The notes under the pieces are model-generated. The model was given only the letters and a program-made list of their open reading frames with translations. It was not told the DNA's origin and made no database searches. Below, piece by piece: positions 33,903-43,365 of a DNA stretch of 64,000 bases. A program made the translations under genes and the position numbers. How positions within the stretch are numbered: position 1 is the first letter of the stretch; every line of letters starts with the position of its first letter. Origin of the DNA: Minwuiaceae bacterium. GTDB lineage: Bacteria; Pseudomonadota; Alphaproteobacteria; Minwuiales; Minwuiaceae. The stretch is from the NCBI GenBank assembly GCA_028278525.1, contig JANQEE010000033.1:1-64000 (forward strand), written 5' to 3'.

Positions 33903-33933
33903 ATTGGGGACAGCCGTCTCGGCTGTCCCCAAT
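33903..33933 (+). terminator. Perfect 13-bp intra-operon hairpin (attenuator or RNA-stabilising)
   Basis: ATTGGGGACAGCC and its exact inverse GGCTGTCCCCAAT enclose a 5-base GTCTC loop, right after the solute-binding-protein stop. There is no T-run, so it more likely protects the upstream mRNA end or partly reduces read-through to the permeases. Confidence 0.5.
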
Positions 33934-33960
33934 GCCTGTCAAGAAACAAGCCGGGAAAAC

Positions 33961-34908
33961 ATGGCTGGCTATCTACTGAGACGTTCCATCGGCGCTGTGA
34001 TCGTTATGTGGGCGGTGGCGACGCTGGTGTTCTTCATGATGCGGGTGGTGCCCGGCGATCCGATCGCGGCGATGCTATTCGACGTCGGCGACGCGGCGGC
34101 GATCGAGGCCGTGAAGCGCAAGCTCGGCCTGGATCAGCCGATCTGGGTGCAGTACCTGAAGTGGTTCGGCCTGGTCCTACAGGGCGATTTCGGCACTTCC
34201 CTCTACGGCAGCCGTATCGAGGTTTCGCGGATCGTGGTGGAGGCGCTGCCGCGCACGCTGTCCCTGGCCGGCCTGTCGTTCATCATCGCCATGGTGATCG
34301 CTGTCCCCGCCGGCCTGATTTCGGCCATCCGCAAGCATTCGGGTCTGGACCACACGGTGACGATCATCGCCTTCCTGGGCCTGTCCATGCCGGACTTCTG
34401 GCTCGGCATCATGCTGATCATCGTCTTCGCCGCCAACCTGCAATGGCTGCCGGCGATCGGCTACGCGCCGTTGTCCGAAGGGTTCTGGGCGTGGCTGTCG
34501 CACCTGATCCTGCCGTCCATTGCGGTCGGCACGGCGTTCGCGGCGATCATCGCGCGGATGATCCGCTCCGCCATGTTGGAGGTGCTGAAGACCGACTACA
34601 TCACCGTCGCGCGTTCCAAGGGGCTGCTGAACTGGCGCGTGATCATCGTGCATGCCTTTCCCAATGCCCTGATCCCGGTGGTGACGGTGATGGGCATCGC
34701 CGTCGCCCTGCTCATGGCCGGCGCCGTGGTGGTGGAAAACGTGTTTGCCATTAAGGGGCTGGGCCGGGTGCTGATCGAGAGCATCCTGAACCGCGACTAT
34801 CCGGTGGTGCAGGGCGCGATCCTTGCCGTTTCCGCGATCTTCGTATTCGCCAACCTGCTGGTCGACGTGCTGTACACGGTGATCGACCCGCGCATCCGGT
34901 ACGAATGA
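33961..34908 (+). CDS. ABC transporter permease (DppB/OppB-like)
   Basis: A 315-residue inner-membrane permease with about six spans, starting MAGYLLRRSIGAVIVMWAVA. It carries the BPD_transp_1 signature: RMIRSAMLEVLKTDYITVAR, then SKGLLNWRVIIVHAFPNALI (EAA loop). The conserved first periplasmic loop includes RVVPGDPIAAML. It pairs with the downstream permease, which overlaps by four bases (ATGA), as usual. Confidence 0.92.
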   Translation: MAGYLLRRSIGAVIVMWAVATLVFFMMRVVPGDPIAAMLFDVGDAAAIEAVKRKLGLDQPIWVQYLKWFGLVLQGDFGTSLYGSRIEVSRIVVEALPRTLSLAGLSFIIAMVIAVPAGLISAIRKHSGLDHTVTIIAFLGLSMPDFWLGIMLIIVFAANLQWLPAIGYAPLSEGFWAWLSHLILPSIAVGTAFAAIIARMIRSAMLEVLKTDYITVARSKGLLNWRVIIVHAFPNALIPVVTVMGIAVALLMAGAVVVENVFAIKGLGRVLIESILNRDYPVVQGAILAVSAIFVFANLLVDVLYTVIDPRIRYE

Positions 34909-35801
34909 TGAGCGAACTGGCCGAATCCAACCGAGCTGTGGTCGACGACGCCCCGCCCCGGTCGCGCTGGCTGCCCTGGCGGAAACAGCTACTGCGCGAC
35001 AAAAAGGCACTGTTCGGGTTGATCGTTCTCGCCGTGCTGACGCTCACGGCCATATTGGCGCCGCTGATCGCGCCCTACGATCCGAATGCGATGGACTTCA
35101 TGATGATGGAGGGGCCGTCGCTGGCGCACCCGCTGGGGGTGGACGATCTGGGCCGGGACCTGCTGAGCCGGCTGATACACGGCTCGCGAATCTCGCTCTT
35201 CGTCGGTTTCTCGACCGTAGCACTGGCGCTGATCGCCGGCGTCGCGCTTGGCGTGATCGCCGGTTACTTCGGCGGTATCGCCGATACCATCATCATGCGT
35301 TACATCGATCTACAGTGGGCGTTTCCGAATTTCATCATCGCGGTCTATCTCGTCGCGGTGTTCGGGACCGGCCTTGCCAACGTGATCGTGGCGGTGTCAC
35401 TCGCCTTCGTCGACGATTTCGCACGCATCGCCCGCGGCATGGTGCTGACGATCAAGCAGGAACAATATGTGGACGCGGCGCGCACGCTGGGCGCATCACA
35501 CAATCGGATCATGTGGCGGCACATCCTGCCCAATGCCACGGCGCCGATTATCGTGCAGGCGACGGTGAGCGTTTCCTACGCCATCCTCGCCGAGGCCGGT
35601 TTGTCGTTCCTCGGGCTGGGCGTGGAGGCCGATACGCCGACCTGGGGGCTGATCCTGGCCGACGGCCGCAGCTTCATCTCGCGGGCCTGGTGGATCGGCG
35701 TGTTCCCGGGGCTGTTCATTATGATCACGGTGTTGAGCATCAATTTTCTGGGCGACGCCATGCGCGACGTTTTGGACGTGCGCGAGGTGAAGGCGGACTA
35801 G
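34905..35801 (+). CDS. ABC transporter permease (DppC/OppC-like)
   Basis: A 298-residue permease. The N-terminal segment KALFGLIVLAVLTLTAILAP is the OppC_N span, and SLAHPLGVDDLGRDLLSRLI is the family signature. The EAA loop is IKQEQYVDAARTLGASHNR, then WRHILPNATAPIIV. It forms the membrane channel with the preceding permease. Its stop lies 17 bases before an FRRRPES-type repeat, beyond which the second ATPase gene converges on it. Confidence 0.92.
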   Translation: MMSELAESNRAVVDDAPPRSRWLPWRKQLLRDKKALFGLIVLAVLTLTAILAPLIAPYDPNAMDFMMMEGPSLAHPLGVDDLGRDLLSRLIHGSRISLFVGFSTVALALIAGVALGVIAGYFGGIADTIIMRYIDLQWAFPNFIIAVYLVAVFGTGLANVIVAVSLAFVDDFARIARGMVLTIKQEQYVDAARTLGASHNRIMWRHILPNATAPIIVQATVSVSYAILAEAGLSFLGLGVEADTPTWGLILADGRSFISRAWWIGVFPGLFIMITVLSINFLGDAMRDVLDVREVKAD

Positions 35802-35818
35802 GGGACGGTCCCCATGTT

Positions 35819-35886
35819 GTCATTCCGGCGGAGGCCGGAATCCATCATCACCGTCGAAACTGGATTCCGGCCTTCGCCGGAATGAC
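35819..35886. repeat. GTCATTCCGGCGG (FRRRPES) repeat, copy 2
   Basis: Arms identical in type to 18206-18272 sit at the convergent junction of the DppC-like gene and the OppD-like gene. The repeat lies inside the end of the OppD-like reading frame, which it extends with the residues [20 protein letters not shown]. Confidence 0.85.
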
Positions 35887-36881
35887 TGTGTTGGGGGCGG
35901 GGTGCCACCTAACAAGTCCGCAGAGCGGAAGCAGGCGGAGGCGTGGTCTTGCGCGACTGCTTCCAACGGCGGCTTCGAGCCGGCGCATTCGTCAACGGCA
36001 TAGCGGCAGCGGGGGCGGTAGGAACAGCCGGCGTCGAGGCGGCCGAGGTCCGGTGGCTGGCCGTCGATCGGGATCAGCCGTTCGTGGCTGGGTTTGTCCA
36101 TGCGCGGCACCGACGTAAGCAGCCCGAGCGTGTAAGGATGCTGTGGGCTCGCAAAAATTTCCGCCGTGCGCCCGTTCTCGACGATCCGGCCCGCATACAT
36201 GACATTCACGTGGGTGGCGTAGCGGGCGACGATGCCCAAATTGTGGGTGATCAGGATCAACGCTACGCCCATGCGGCTGGTTAGGTCCTTCATCAGCTTG
36301 AGGATCTGCGCCTGAATGGTGACGTCGAGCGCCGTGGTCGGCTCGTCCGCGATGATCAGTTTCGGTTCGCACGACAGGGCGATGGCGATCATCACCCGCT
36401 GCCGCATGCCGCCGGAGAAGTGATGCGGGTATTGCTTCAGGCGCCTAGCCGGATCGGAGATGCCGACCATCTGCAGGATTTCGACGGCCCTGGCGTCCGC
36501 GGCCTTGGCGGTGAGGCCTAGATGCTGTTCCATGCCCTCGCGCAGTTGGGTGCCGATGGACAGCAGCGGGTTGAGCGACGTCATCGGCTCCTGAAACACC
36601 ATGCCGATCGAGCCGCCGCGCACGTCGTGCATGGCCGTGTCGTCGAGCGTCAGCAGGTCGCGGCCGTCGAACATCACCCGGCCGGAGACGGTCGCCGGAG
36701 GGCTCGGCAGCAGGCCCATGACGGCCAGCGCGCTGACCGACTTGCCGGAGCCGGACTCGCCGACCACGGCCACGGTCTCGCCGGGTTCGACCGTGTAGCT
36801 GATACCGTCGACCGCCTTGACGGTGCCTTCGTCGGTGCGGAAGTCGATTTTCAGGTCCTGGATGTCGAGTAACGCCGCCAA
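35820..36881 (-). CDS. Oligopeptide-type ABC transporter ATP-binding protein (OppD/DppD-like)
   Basis: From a TTG start (GGAG six bases upstream) this is a 353-residue ATPase. Walker A is [16 protein letters not shown], the Q-loop [11 protein letters not shown], the signature [16 protein letters not shown], Walker [13 protein letters not shown]. The Cys-rich oligo_HPY tail is [14 protein letters not shown]. The last 22 residues are encoded by the FRRRPES repeat and are not family sequence. It follows the acyl-CoA ligase stop by one base, so it is in that operon. It is probably the missing partner of the OppF-type ATPase at 31032. Confidence 0.88.
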   Translation of the reverse strand: MAALLDIQDLKIDFRTDEGTVKAVDGISYTVEPGETVAVVGESGSGKSVSALAVMGLLPSPPATVSGRVMFDGRDLLTLDDTAMHDVRGGSIGMVFQEPMTSLNPLLSIGTQLREGMEQHLGLTAKAADARAVEILQMVGISDPARRLKQYPHHFSGGMRQRVMIAIALSCEPKLIIADEPTTALDVTIQAQILKLMKDLTSRMGVALILITHNLGIVARYATHVNVMYAGRIVENGRTAEIFASPQHPYTLGLLTSVPRMDKPSHERLIPIDGQPPDLGRLDAGCSYRPRCRYAVDECAGSKPPLEAVAQDHASACFRSADLLGGTPPPTQSFRRRPESSFDGDDGFRPPPE

Positions 36882-36882
36882 G

Positions 36883-38538
36883 TCAGTCTCCGTTGTCCGC
36901 CGCGAGGGTTTCCGCCAGCTCCCGCAGGCGGAATTTCTGTATCTTGCCGCTCGGCGTGCGCGGCATCTGGTCAAGCACTTCCAGCCGCTCCGGCAGATAG
37001 TTCTTCGCCATCTTGTGCCGTTCCAAATAGGCGACCATGTCCCGGAAGTCGAACGACTGGCCGTCGACGAAGGTGACGAAGGCGCAGCCACGTTCGCCGA
37101 GGCGGGGGTCGGGCATGCCGACGATGGCGGCGTCCTGTACGGCCGGGTGACGGTACAGCAGTTCCTCGACCTCGACCACCGGCACGTTCTCGCCGCCGCG
37201 AATAATAATGTCCTTGGATCGGGATGTGATGCGGATATAGCCGTCCTCGTCCATGCGGGCCCGGTCGCCGGTCTGGAACCAGCCGTCGGCATCGGTGCCG
37301 TAAAGCTCCGGCTTGTTCAGGTACCCGACGAAGTTGGACTGGCCACGGACCTGCAGGTCGCCTTCCTCGCCGGCCGGCAGCGGCGCGCCCTGTTCGTCTA
37401 CGACGCGGACCGCCATGCCGGGCAACGCGTCGCCGTCGGTGCCGAACGCCTTCTCCGGCGGGTCGTCCAGGTGGGTGGTGGTGACGCAGGCGTTTTCCGT
37501 CATGCCCCAGCCGGAGAGGATGGCCGCGCCCAGGCGCTGTTTCGCGGTCTGTACCAGGACGCGGGGGATCGGCGCGCCGGCGGACAGGAACACGCGAAGC
37601 GACGAGGTGTCGTAGCGGTCCAACGCGTCGGTACCGGCGAGATCCGACAGGAACGGGGTAGACGCCATGGTGAAGGTGACCCGCTCGTCCTGGATCAGGC
37701 GGGCGGCGGCCGCCGGGTCCCAGATATCCTGATAGACGGCCTTGGCGCCCAACATGATCGGCATGTTGACGCCGTAGATGAAGCCGGTGCGATGGGCCAG
37801 CGGCGAGGCCATGTGGATCACGTCGGCGCCAGTCATCTTCAGGCGCTGGATGTAGGGCAACAGACCCCCGATCAGGGTGTTGGAGGTGTGCAGCACGCCC
37901 TTGGGCTGGCCGGTGGTGCCGGAGGTGTAATTCAGTTCGACGAGATCGTTGGGCCGGGACTGGCGCTCGGCGAACAGCCGTTCGGCATCCATCTCGTCTT
38001 CCCAGCGCCGGTCGGTCAATGCCGTTTCGAAACTGTCCGGACCGTCGCCGCCAATGACGTAGACCGCCTTCAGGTCCGGCAGGTCGGCGCGGAACTCGTC
38101 GACCATGGCTGCGTAGTCGAAGCCGCGGTATTCGCGTGGAATGACGAACACCTTCGATTTCGCGAAGGCGAGCATGAAGCTGAGTTCGCGGGCGCGAAAG
38201 ATCGGCATCAGCACATTGGTGACCGCGCCGATCCGGACGCAGGCCAGATAGACTGCCGTCACCTGCCACCAGTTCGGCAATTGGCACGCGACCACGTCGC
38301 CGCGTTCGACACCGTTCGCGGCGAGTCCGATCGCGATACGCCGCGACAGCCGCTCCAACTGCCGGTAGGACAGGGTCGTGCGCCGGCCGGTCGTGGAATT
38401 GTGGTCGACGATGGCGACCTGATCCGGCCGCTCTCTGACGGCATCGTCCAGGTAATCGGTGATCACCCTGTCCGGCCAGAGCCCGGCGGCGGCCATCGCG
38501 TCGATCCGATCCTGGTCCAGCATCACGCCCGAGGTCAT
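36883..38538 (-). CDS. Acyl-CoA ligase (AMP-binding family)
   Basis: A 551-residue ANL-superfamily enzyme. The P-loop is NYTSGTTGQPKGVLHTS, the A5 motif GWGMTENACVTT, the A7-A8 region GWFQTGDRARMDEDGYIRIT, and the late Lys is in RTPSGKIQKFRLRELAE. It activates an organic acid to its CoA thioester. The N-terminus resembles cyclohexanecarboxylate- and other cyclic- or medium-chain-acid ligases. The true acid is unknown. It is transcribed with the OppD-like gene and may couple uptake to activation. The start at 38538 was preferred over a TTG 66 bases earlier. Confidence 0.9.
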   Translation of the reverse strand: MTSGVMLDQDRIDAMAAAGLWPDRVITDYLDDAVRERPDQVAIVDHNSTTGRRTTLSYRQLERLSRRIAIGLAANGVERGDVVACQLPNWWQVTAVYLACVRIGAVTNVLMPIFRARELSFMLAFAKSKVFVIPREYRGFDYAAMVDEFRADLPDLKAVYVIGGDGPDSFETALTDRRWEDEMDAERLFAERQSRPNDLVELNYTSGTTGQPKGVLHTSNTLIGGLLPYIQRLKMTGADVIHMASPLAHRTGFIYGVNMPIMLGAKAVYQDIWDPAAAARLIQDERVTFTMASTPFLSDLAGTDALDRYDTSSLRVFLSAGAPIPRVLVQTAKQRLGAAILSGWGMTENACVTTTHLDDPPEKAFGTDGDALPGMAVRVVDEQGAPLPAGEEGDLQVRGQSNFVGYLNKPELYGTDADGWFQTGDRARMDEDGYIRITSRSKDIIIRGGENVPVVEVEELLYRHPAVQDAAIVGMPDPRLGERGCAFVTFVDGQSFDFRDMVAYLERHKMAKNYLPERLEVLDQMPRTPSGKIQKFRLRELAETLAADNGD

Positions 38539-38614
38539 GGTCTCTGCCCGTTCTGTCGCGCTTACTCCCTGAAACAAGCCTAGCGCAGGCGGGCCGGCGC
38601 GCAAATGGTGCGGA

Positions 38615-39268
38615 TCAGCGGGCGATGCCGCAGCCTTTGAGGATCACGTCGGTGATGGTTGCGGCGGCGGTCTCGAAATCCTCGTCGGTCAGACGCTGCC
38701 GACCAAGCACGGCGCGCATCTGGACGTCGAAATCCGCATAGGTCTGGGTGGTCGACCAAATCATGAAGAACAGATGCGCCGGATCGACCGGATCCATTTT
38801 GCCGGCATTGGCCCATTGCCTCAGTACCCGGGACTTGTCCGTTACCCAGTCGCGTAGGTCCGTCTTCAGGTAATCTGAAAGAATCGGCGCGCCGCGAATG
38901 ATCTCGTTGGCGAAAATCCGGGAAGCCAGCGGCCGTTCTCTGGAATGGGCGAGCTTGGCCCGGATATAGTGGCCGAGCGTCTCGGCAGGATCGCTGTCTT
39001 CCGAAATATCGCCGAAAGCCTCCAGCCACAGTTCTATGATGCTGTCGATTACCGCGCGGTAGAGTGCACTTTTGGTACCGAAATAGTAGTGCACGTTGGC
39101 CTTCGGCAGCCCGGCGCGGTCGGCGATGGCGGCGGTGGTCGCGCCGTCGTAGCCGCGCTCCGCGAAGACATGCTCGGCCGCCTGCAGGATCTTCGCGCGG
39201 TTGCGTTGCCGCACCCGACCCGGCGCGTTTCTTTTAACCTGCCCGGCGCTGTCCGCCGATACCGCCAT
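38615..39268 (-). CDS. rutR: RutR-like TetR-family pyrimidine regulator
   Basis: A 217-residue TetR-family protein. The C-terminal TetR_C_3-type domain contains HLFFMIWSTTQTYADFDVQM, closely matching the RutR region (HLIFMIWASTQHYADF in E. coli). The N-terminal HTH is TAAIADRAGLPKANVHYYFG. RutR binds uracil or thymine and then releases DNA. A perfect RutR-type box lies in the divergent promoter with the dihydropyrimidine dehydrogenase operon. The neighbouring genes and the box agree with the assignment. Confidence 0.88.
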   Translation of the reverse strand: MAVSADSAGQVKRNAPGRVRQRNRAKILQAAEHVFAERGYDGATTAAIADRAGLPKANVHYYFGTKSALYRAVIDSIIELWLEAFGDISEDSDPAETLGHYIRAKLAHSRERPLASRIFANEIIRGAPILSDYLKTDLRDWVTDKSRVLRQWANAGKMDPVDPAHLFFMIWSTTQTYADFDVQMRAVLGRQRLTDEDFETAAATITDVILKGCGIAR

Positions 39269-39292
39269 TGTGATCCTGCTCCATCAAGAAAC

Positions 39293-39308
39293 TTGACCAG
39301 TTGGTCAA
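39293..39308. promoter_or_regulatory. RutR-type operator
   Basis: TTGACCAGTTGGTCAA fits the known RutR consensus TTGACCAnnTGGTCAA at every fixed position. It lies between the divergent rutR-like gene and the preT gene. Confidence 0.85.
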
Positions 39309-39381
39309 ATTCTAGCTAACCTTTCGCGTAACATACAATGGGCTAAACGCTTTAGGGGCTTCGCTCCGCAGGAGGTATAGC

Positions 39382-40728
39382 GTGACAACCAGCCCGGACA
39401 TAGAGCCCGGACGCCTAAGCGCCGAGGACTACGACCGGAATTTCGCCGACGTGCATCCGCCGTTGGACCGCAAGAGCGCGCTGATCGACGCCAGCCGGTG
39501 CTATTTCTGCCACGACGCGCCCTGTATCGAAGCCTGCCCGACCGGCATCGATATTCCGAGTTTCATTCGAAAAATCTCGACCGATAACGTCCGCGGCGCC
39601 GCTATCGACATTCTGAAAGAGAATATTATGGGCGGCGCCTGTGCGCGGGTCTGCCCGACCGAAGTGCTGTGCGAGCAGGCTTGCGTGCGCACGGCGCAGG
39701 AGAACAAGCCGGTCCGGATCGGGCTGCTGCAGCGCTATGCGACGGATCACTTGATGGCGGACGGCGGGCATCCGTTCGAGCGGGCGCCGGCAAGCGGCAA
39801 ACGGATCGCCGTGGTGGGCGGCGGCCCGGCCGGCCTGGCCTGTGCGCACCGCCTGTCGATGCTGGGTCACGAGGCGACGGTGTTCGAGACGCGCCCGAAG
39901 GCCGGCGGGCTCAACGAGTTCGGTATCGCGGCCTACAAGGTGCCGGACAACTTTGCGCAGCGGGAGGTGGATTTCATCCTGGAGCTCGGCGGCATAGAAC
40001 TGCGCCTCGGGCAGACGCTGGGATTGAACCTGAACCTGCCCGACCTGCGCCGCGAATACGATGCCGTCTTTCTGGGGATCGGTCAGGCGGGGGTTCGGAA
40101 ACTGGGCCTCGCGGGTGAGGAGTTGCAGGGCGTGCACAACGCGGTCGACTTCATCGAGGGGCTGCGCCAGGCGCAGGATCTCTCGAGACTGTCGGTCGGA
40201 CGGCGGATCGTGGTGATCGGCGGCGGCAATACGGCGATCGACATCGCGGTCCAGACCAAGCGCCTGGGCGCGGAAGACGTAACCCTGGTCTACCGGCGCG
40301 GGCCGGAGGCGATGTCGGCGACCGGACACGAACAGGAATTCGCCCAGGTCAACGGCGTCAGGATCAGGCATTGGGCGCAGCCGGCCGGCCTGATCGGCGA
40401 AGACGGGCGGATCGCCGCCGTCGAGTTCGAATATACCGAGCTGGATTCCGCCGGGCGGCTGTCGGGCACGGGCGAGCGCTTCCGCCTGGAAGCCGACATG
40501 GTATTCAAGGCGATTGGACAGGCTTTTATCGCCTCGCCGGTGCAAAGCGGCACCGCCGACCTGCTGGAGATCGCGGACGGGCGGATCGCGGTCGACGAGG
40601 AAGGGCGGACGTCGCTGCCGGATGTCTGGGCCGGCGGGGATTGCGTGGCCGGCGAGGACCTGACGGTTCAGGCGGTGCAGGACGGCAAGGTCGCGGCGCA
40701 CGCGATCGACCGCTTTTTGAGAGACTAA
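39382..40728 (+). CDS. preT: NAD-dependent dihydropyrimidine dehydrogenase subunit PreT
   Basis: A 448-residue FAD/NAD flavoprotein with N-terminal iron-sulfur clusters. Cys sets are CYFCHDAPCIEACPTGIDIP and CARVCPTEVLCEQAC. The FAD site is VVGGGPAGLACAHRL and the NAD site VIGGGNTAIDIA. With PreA it reduces uracil or thymine to the dihydro form in the cytoplasm. It is the first gene of the operon, 74 bases beyond the RutR box, with an AGGAGG ribosome site. PreA follows 14 bases later. Confidence 0.93.
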   Translation: MTTSPDIEPGRLSAEDYDRNFADVHPPLDRKSALIDASRCYFCHDAPCIEACPTGIDIPSFIRKISTDNVRGAAIDILKENIMGGACARVCPTEVLCEQACVRTAQENKPVRIGLLQRYATDHLMADGGHPFERAPASGKRIAVVGGGPAGLACAHRLSMLGHEATVFETRPKAGGLNEFGIAAYKVPDNFAQREVDFILELGGIELRLGQTLGLNLNLPDLRREYDAVFLGIGQAGVRKLGLAGEELQGVHNAVDFIEGLRQAQDLSRLSVGRRIVVIGGGNTAIDIAVQTKRLGAEDVTLVYRRGPEAMSATGHEQEFAQVNGVRIRHWAQPAGLIGEDGRIAAVEFEYTELDSAGRLSGTGERFRLEADMVFKAIGQAFIASPVQSGTADLLEIADGRIAVDEEGRTSLPDVWAGGDCVAGEDLTVQAVQDGKVAAHAIDRFLRD

Positions 40729-40742
40729 CGCGGGAGGCATCG

Positions 40743-42020
40743 ATGGCTGACCTGAGTTGTGAGATTGCCGGCGTCAAATCCCCGAACCCGTTCTGGCTGG
40801 CTTCGGCGCCGCCGACGGACAAGGAATACAACGTGGTCCGCGCCTTCAAGGCGGGTTGGGGTGGGGTGGTCTGGAAGACGCTGGGCGAGGACCCGCCGAT
40901 CGTGAACACCACGTCGCGCTACGGCGCCATGGGCTTCAACGGCGCGCGCATGGCGGGCTTCAACAACATCGAGCTGATCACCGACCGGCCGCTCGAGGTC
41001 AACTTACGGGAGATCAAGCAGGTCAAGCGCGACTGGCCGGACCGGGCGATGGTCGTCTCATTGATGGTGCCGTGTGAGGAAGAGAACTGGCGGTCGATCC
41101 TGGCCCGGGTCGAGGAGACGGATGCGGACGCGGTGGAGCTGAACTTCGGCTGTCCGCACGGCATGTCGGAACGCGGCATGGGCGCCGCCGTCGGACAGGT
41201 GCCCGAGTATATCGAGATGGTGACGCGCTGGTGCAAATCGCACACGCGGATGCCTGTGTTCGTCAAGCTGACGCCGAACGTCACCAACATCCTGGCGCCG
41301 GCGCGGGCGGCCAAGGCGGGCGGCGCCGACGCGGTGTCGCTGATCAATACGATCAATTCGATCATGTCGATCGACCTGGACCAGATGGCGCCGACGCCGA
41401 CGGTCAACGGCAAGGGCAGCCACGGCGGCTATTGCGGACCGGCGGTGAAGCCGATCGCTATGCATATGGTGGGCGAGATCGCCCGCGACCCGGACTGTGC
41501 GGGTCTGCCGATCTCGGCCATCGGCGGCATTTCCACCTGGCGCGACGCGGCGGAATTCATCACGCTGAACGCCGGCTCGGTGCAGGTCTGCACCGCCGCC
41601 ATGCATCGCGGCTTCAAGATCGTCGACGACATGATCGACGGCTTAAGCAACTGGATGGACGACAAGGGCTATAAGGGCCTGGACGACTTCCGCGGCGCGG
41701 CGGTGCCGAACGTCACCGACTGGCAGTATCTGGACATTAACTACGAGCTGATCGCCAAGATCGACCAGGATCTCTGCATCAAATGCGGGCTCTGCCACAT
41801 CGCCTGCGAGGACACCTCGCACCAGGCCATCGCCAAATTGCGCGCCGACGGCGAACGGCGTTACGAAGTGATCGACAAGGAGTGTGTCGGGTGTAACCTG
41901 TGCATGCATGTCTGCCCGGTCGACGACTGCATCACCATGGTCGAGGTCGACAACGGCAAACCATATATGAACTGGACGGAAGACCCGCGTAACCCGATGA
42001 ACCGCCAGGCGGCGGAGTAA
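40743..42020 (+). CDS. preA: NAD-dependent dihydropyrimidine dehydrogenase subunit PreA
   Basis: A 425-residue subunit: a DHOD-type FMN barrel (residues 1-320) with NPFWLASAPPTDKEYNVVRA and the FNCPHG-like NFGCPHGMSERGMG. The pyrimidine-site Cys lies in NFGCPHG. The C-terminal ferredoxin domain has CIKCGLCHIAC and CVGCNLCMHVCPV, two 4Fe-4S clusters. It forms the catalytic half of the PreTA complex. The start codon follows the PreT stop by 14 bases. Confidence 0.93.
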   Translation: MADLSCEIAGVKSPNPFWLASAPPTDKEYNVVRAFKAGWGGVVWKTLGEDPPIVNTTSRYGAMGFNGARMAGFNNIELITDRPLEVNLREIKQVKRDWPDRAMVVSLMVPCEEENWRSILARVEETDADAVELNFGCPHGMSERGMGAAVGQVPEYIEMVTRWCKSHTRMPVFVKLTPNVTNILAPARAAKAGGADAVSLINTINSIMSIDLDQMAPTPTVNGKGSHGGYCGPAVKPIAMHMVGEIARDPDCAGLPISAIGGISTWRDAAEFITLNAGSVQVCTAAMHRGFKIVDDMIDGLSNWMDDKGYKGLDDFRGAAVPNVTDWQYLDINYELIAKIDQDLCIKCGLCHIACEDTSHQAIAKLRADGERRYEVIDKECVGCNLCMHVCPVDDCITMVEVDNGKPYMNWTEDPRNPMNRQAAE

Positions 42021-42053
42021 AGAGGGTAACGGCGGGCGAACGGAGGCGAGAGC

Positions 42054-43292
42054 GTGTCGGGAAAGAACATTCAGATCAACGGCGAGCGGCTGTGGGACAG
42101 CCTTATGGAAATGGCCAAGATCGGCCCGGGGGTCGCCGGCGGCAACTGCCGGCTGGCGCTGACCGATGACGACAAGCGCGGCCGCGACCTGTTCGTGCAG
42201 TGGTGCGAGGAAGCCGGCTGCACGATCCGGGTCGACAAGATGGGTAACATCTTCGCCAGGCGGCCGGGCAAGAATGACGCGCTGCCGCCGATTGCGACCG
42301 GCAGCCATCTGGACACACAGCCGACCGGCGGCAAGTTCGACGGCGTGTTCGGCGTACTGGCCGGCCTGGAGGTGATCCGCACCCTGAACGATCACGGCGT
42401 CGAAACCGACGCGCCGATCGAGGCGACGGTCTGGACCAACGAGGAAGGCTCCCGCTTCGCGCCGGCGATGATCGCGTCGGGCGTGTTCGCCGGCGTGTTC
42501 GATATCGACTACGGCCACTCGCGGGAGGATACCGACGGCAAGACTATCGGCGCCGAGTTGGACCGGATCGGCTATCTGGGTGACCAGGATTGCGGCGACC
42601 ACAAGTTCGGCGCGTTCTTCGAGACGCATATCGAGCAGGGGCCGATTCTGGAAGCGGAAGAGAAGACCATCGGCGTGGTTGCCGGCGCTCAGGGGCAGCG
42701 ATGGTTCGAGCTGACGCTTACCGGCGCTGAGTCGCACGCGGGCACGACGCCGATGAACCGGCGCAAGGACGCACTGCTGGGGGCGTCGAAACTGGTGACG
42801 GAGATCAACCGGATCGCCCTGGAACGGGAGCCCTATGCCGTCAGCACGGTCGGCATGATGCAGGTCAGCCCGAATTCGCGAAACACCATTCCCGGCAGCG
42901 TGTTCATGACCATCGACCTGCGCCACCCGGAAGACGAGACGCTGATCGCCATGGCCGATGCGCTGCGGGCCGCCTGCGACAAGGTTTGTGCGGACGACGG
43001 GCTGACGGCCGAATTGGAGGAAATCTGGTATTCGCCGCCGATCGCCTTCGACAAAGACTGTGTCGAAGCGGTGCGCAACGCGGCTGCAACTGCCGGCTAT
43101 GCCAATATGGATATCATATCCGGCGCCGGGCACGATGCCTGCTACATCAGCCGAGTTGCGCCGACGGGCATGGTTTTCGTGCCCTGCGAGGACGGCATCA
43201 GTCATAACGAAGTAGAAAGCGCGACGCCGGAGGATCTTGCCGCCGGCTGCAACGTGCTGCTGCACGCCATGTTGGATCGGGCGACCGCCTGA
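42054..43292 (+). CDS. Zn-dependent amidase: beta-ureidopropionase / N-carbamoyl-amino-acid hydrolase family
   Basis: A 412-residue M20-family hydrolase. Metal-binding segments are GSHLDTQPTGGKFDG (His, Asp) and NEEGSRFAP (Glu pair), with a further HIEQGP and a late GHDACY His. In this operon it probably removes the carbamoyl group of N-carbamoyl-beta-alanine, the last step of reductive pyrimidine breakdown. Related enzymes take N-carbamoyl-L-amino acids or allantoate. The GTG start has GGAGG 7 bases upstream. Confidence 0.9.
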   Translation: MSGKNIQINGERLWDSLMEMAKIGPGVAGGNCRLALTDDDKRGRDLFVQWCEEAGCTIRVDKMGNIFARRPGKNDALPPIATGSHLDTQPTGGKFDGVFGVLAGLEVIRTLNDHGVETDAPIEATVWTNEEGSRFAPAMIASGVFAGVFDIDYGHSREDTDGKTIGAELDRIGYLGDQDCGDHKFGAFFETHIEQGPILEAEEKTIGVVAGAQGQRWFELTLTGAESHAGTTPMNRRKDALLGASKLVTEINRIALEREPYAVSTVGMMQVSPNSRNTIPGSVFMTIDLRHPEDETLIAMADALRAACDKVCADDGLTAELEEIWYSPPIAFDKDCVEAVRNAAATAGYANMDIISGAGHDACYISRVAPTGMVFVPCEDGISHNEVESATPEDLAAGCNVLLHAMLDRATA

Positions 43293-43365
43293 CGGGATCA
43301 CGTAACCGTCGCGGTTGACCGGCCGGCCGCTCGTGGGGAAGGGGCGGTCGTTTGGGAGGCTTGAG

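Noticed and set aside
35820-37292. A 490-residue open frame on the minus strand including the OppD-like protein
   Set aside because: The N-terminal 137 residues lie antisense to the acyl-CoA ligase gene and have no family content; the TTG at 36881 has a ribosome site.
43314-43329. TTGACC-containing sequence before the transporter ATPase gene, considered as a third RutR box
   Set aside because: Only the left half fits; the right half matches at three of seven positions, as expected by chance.
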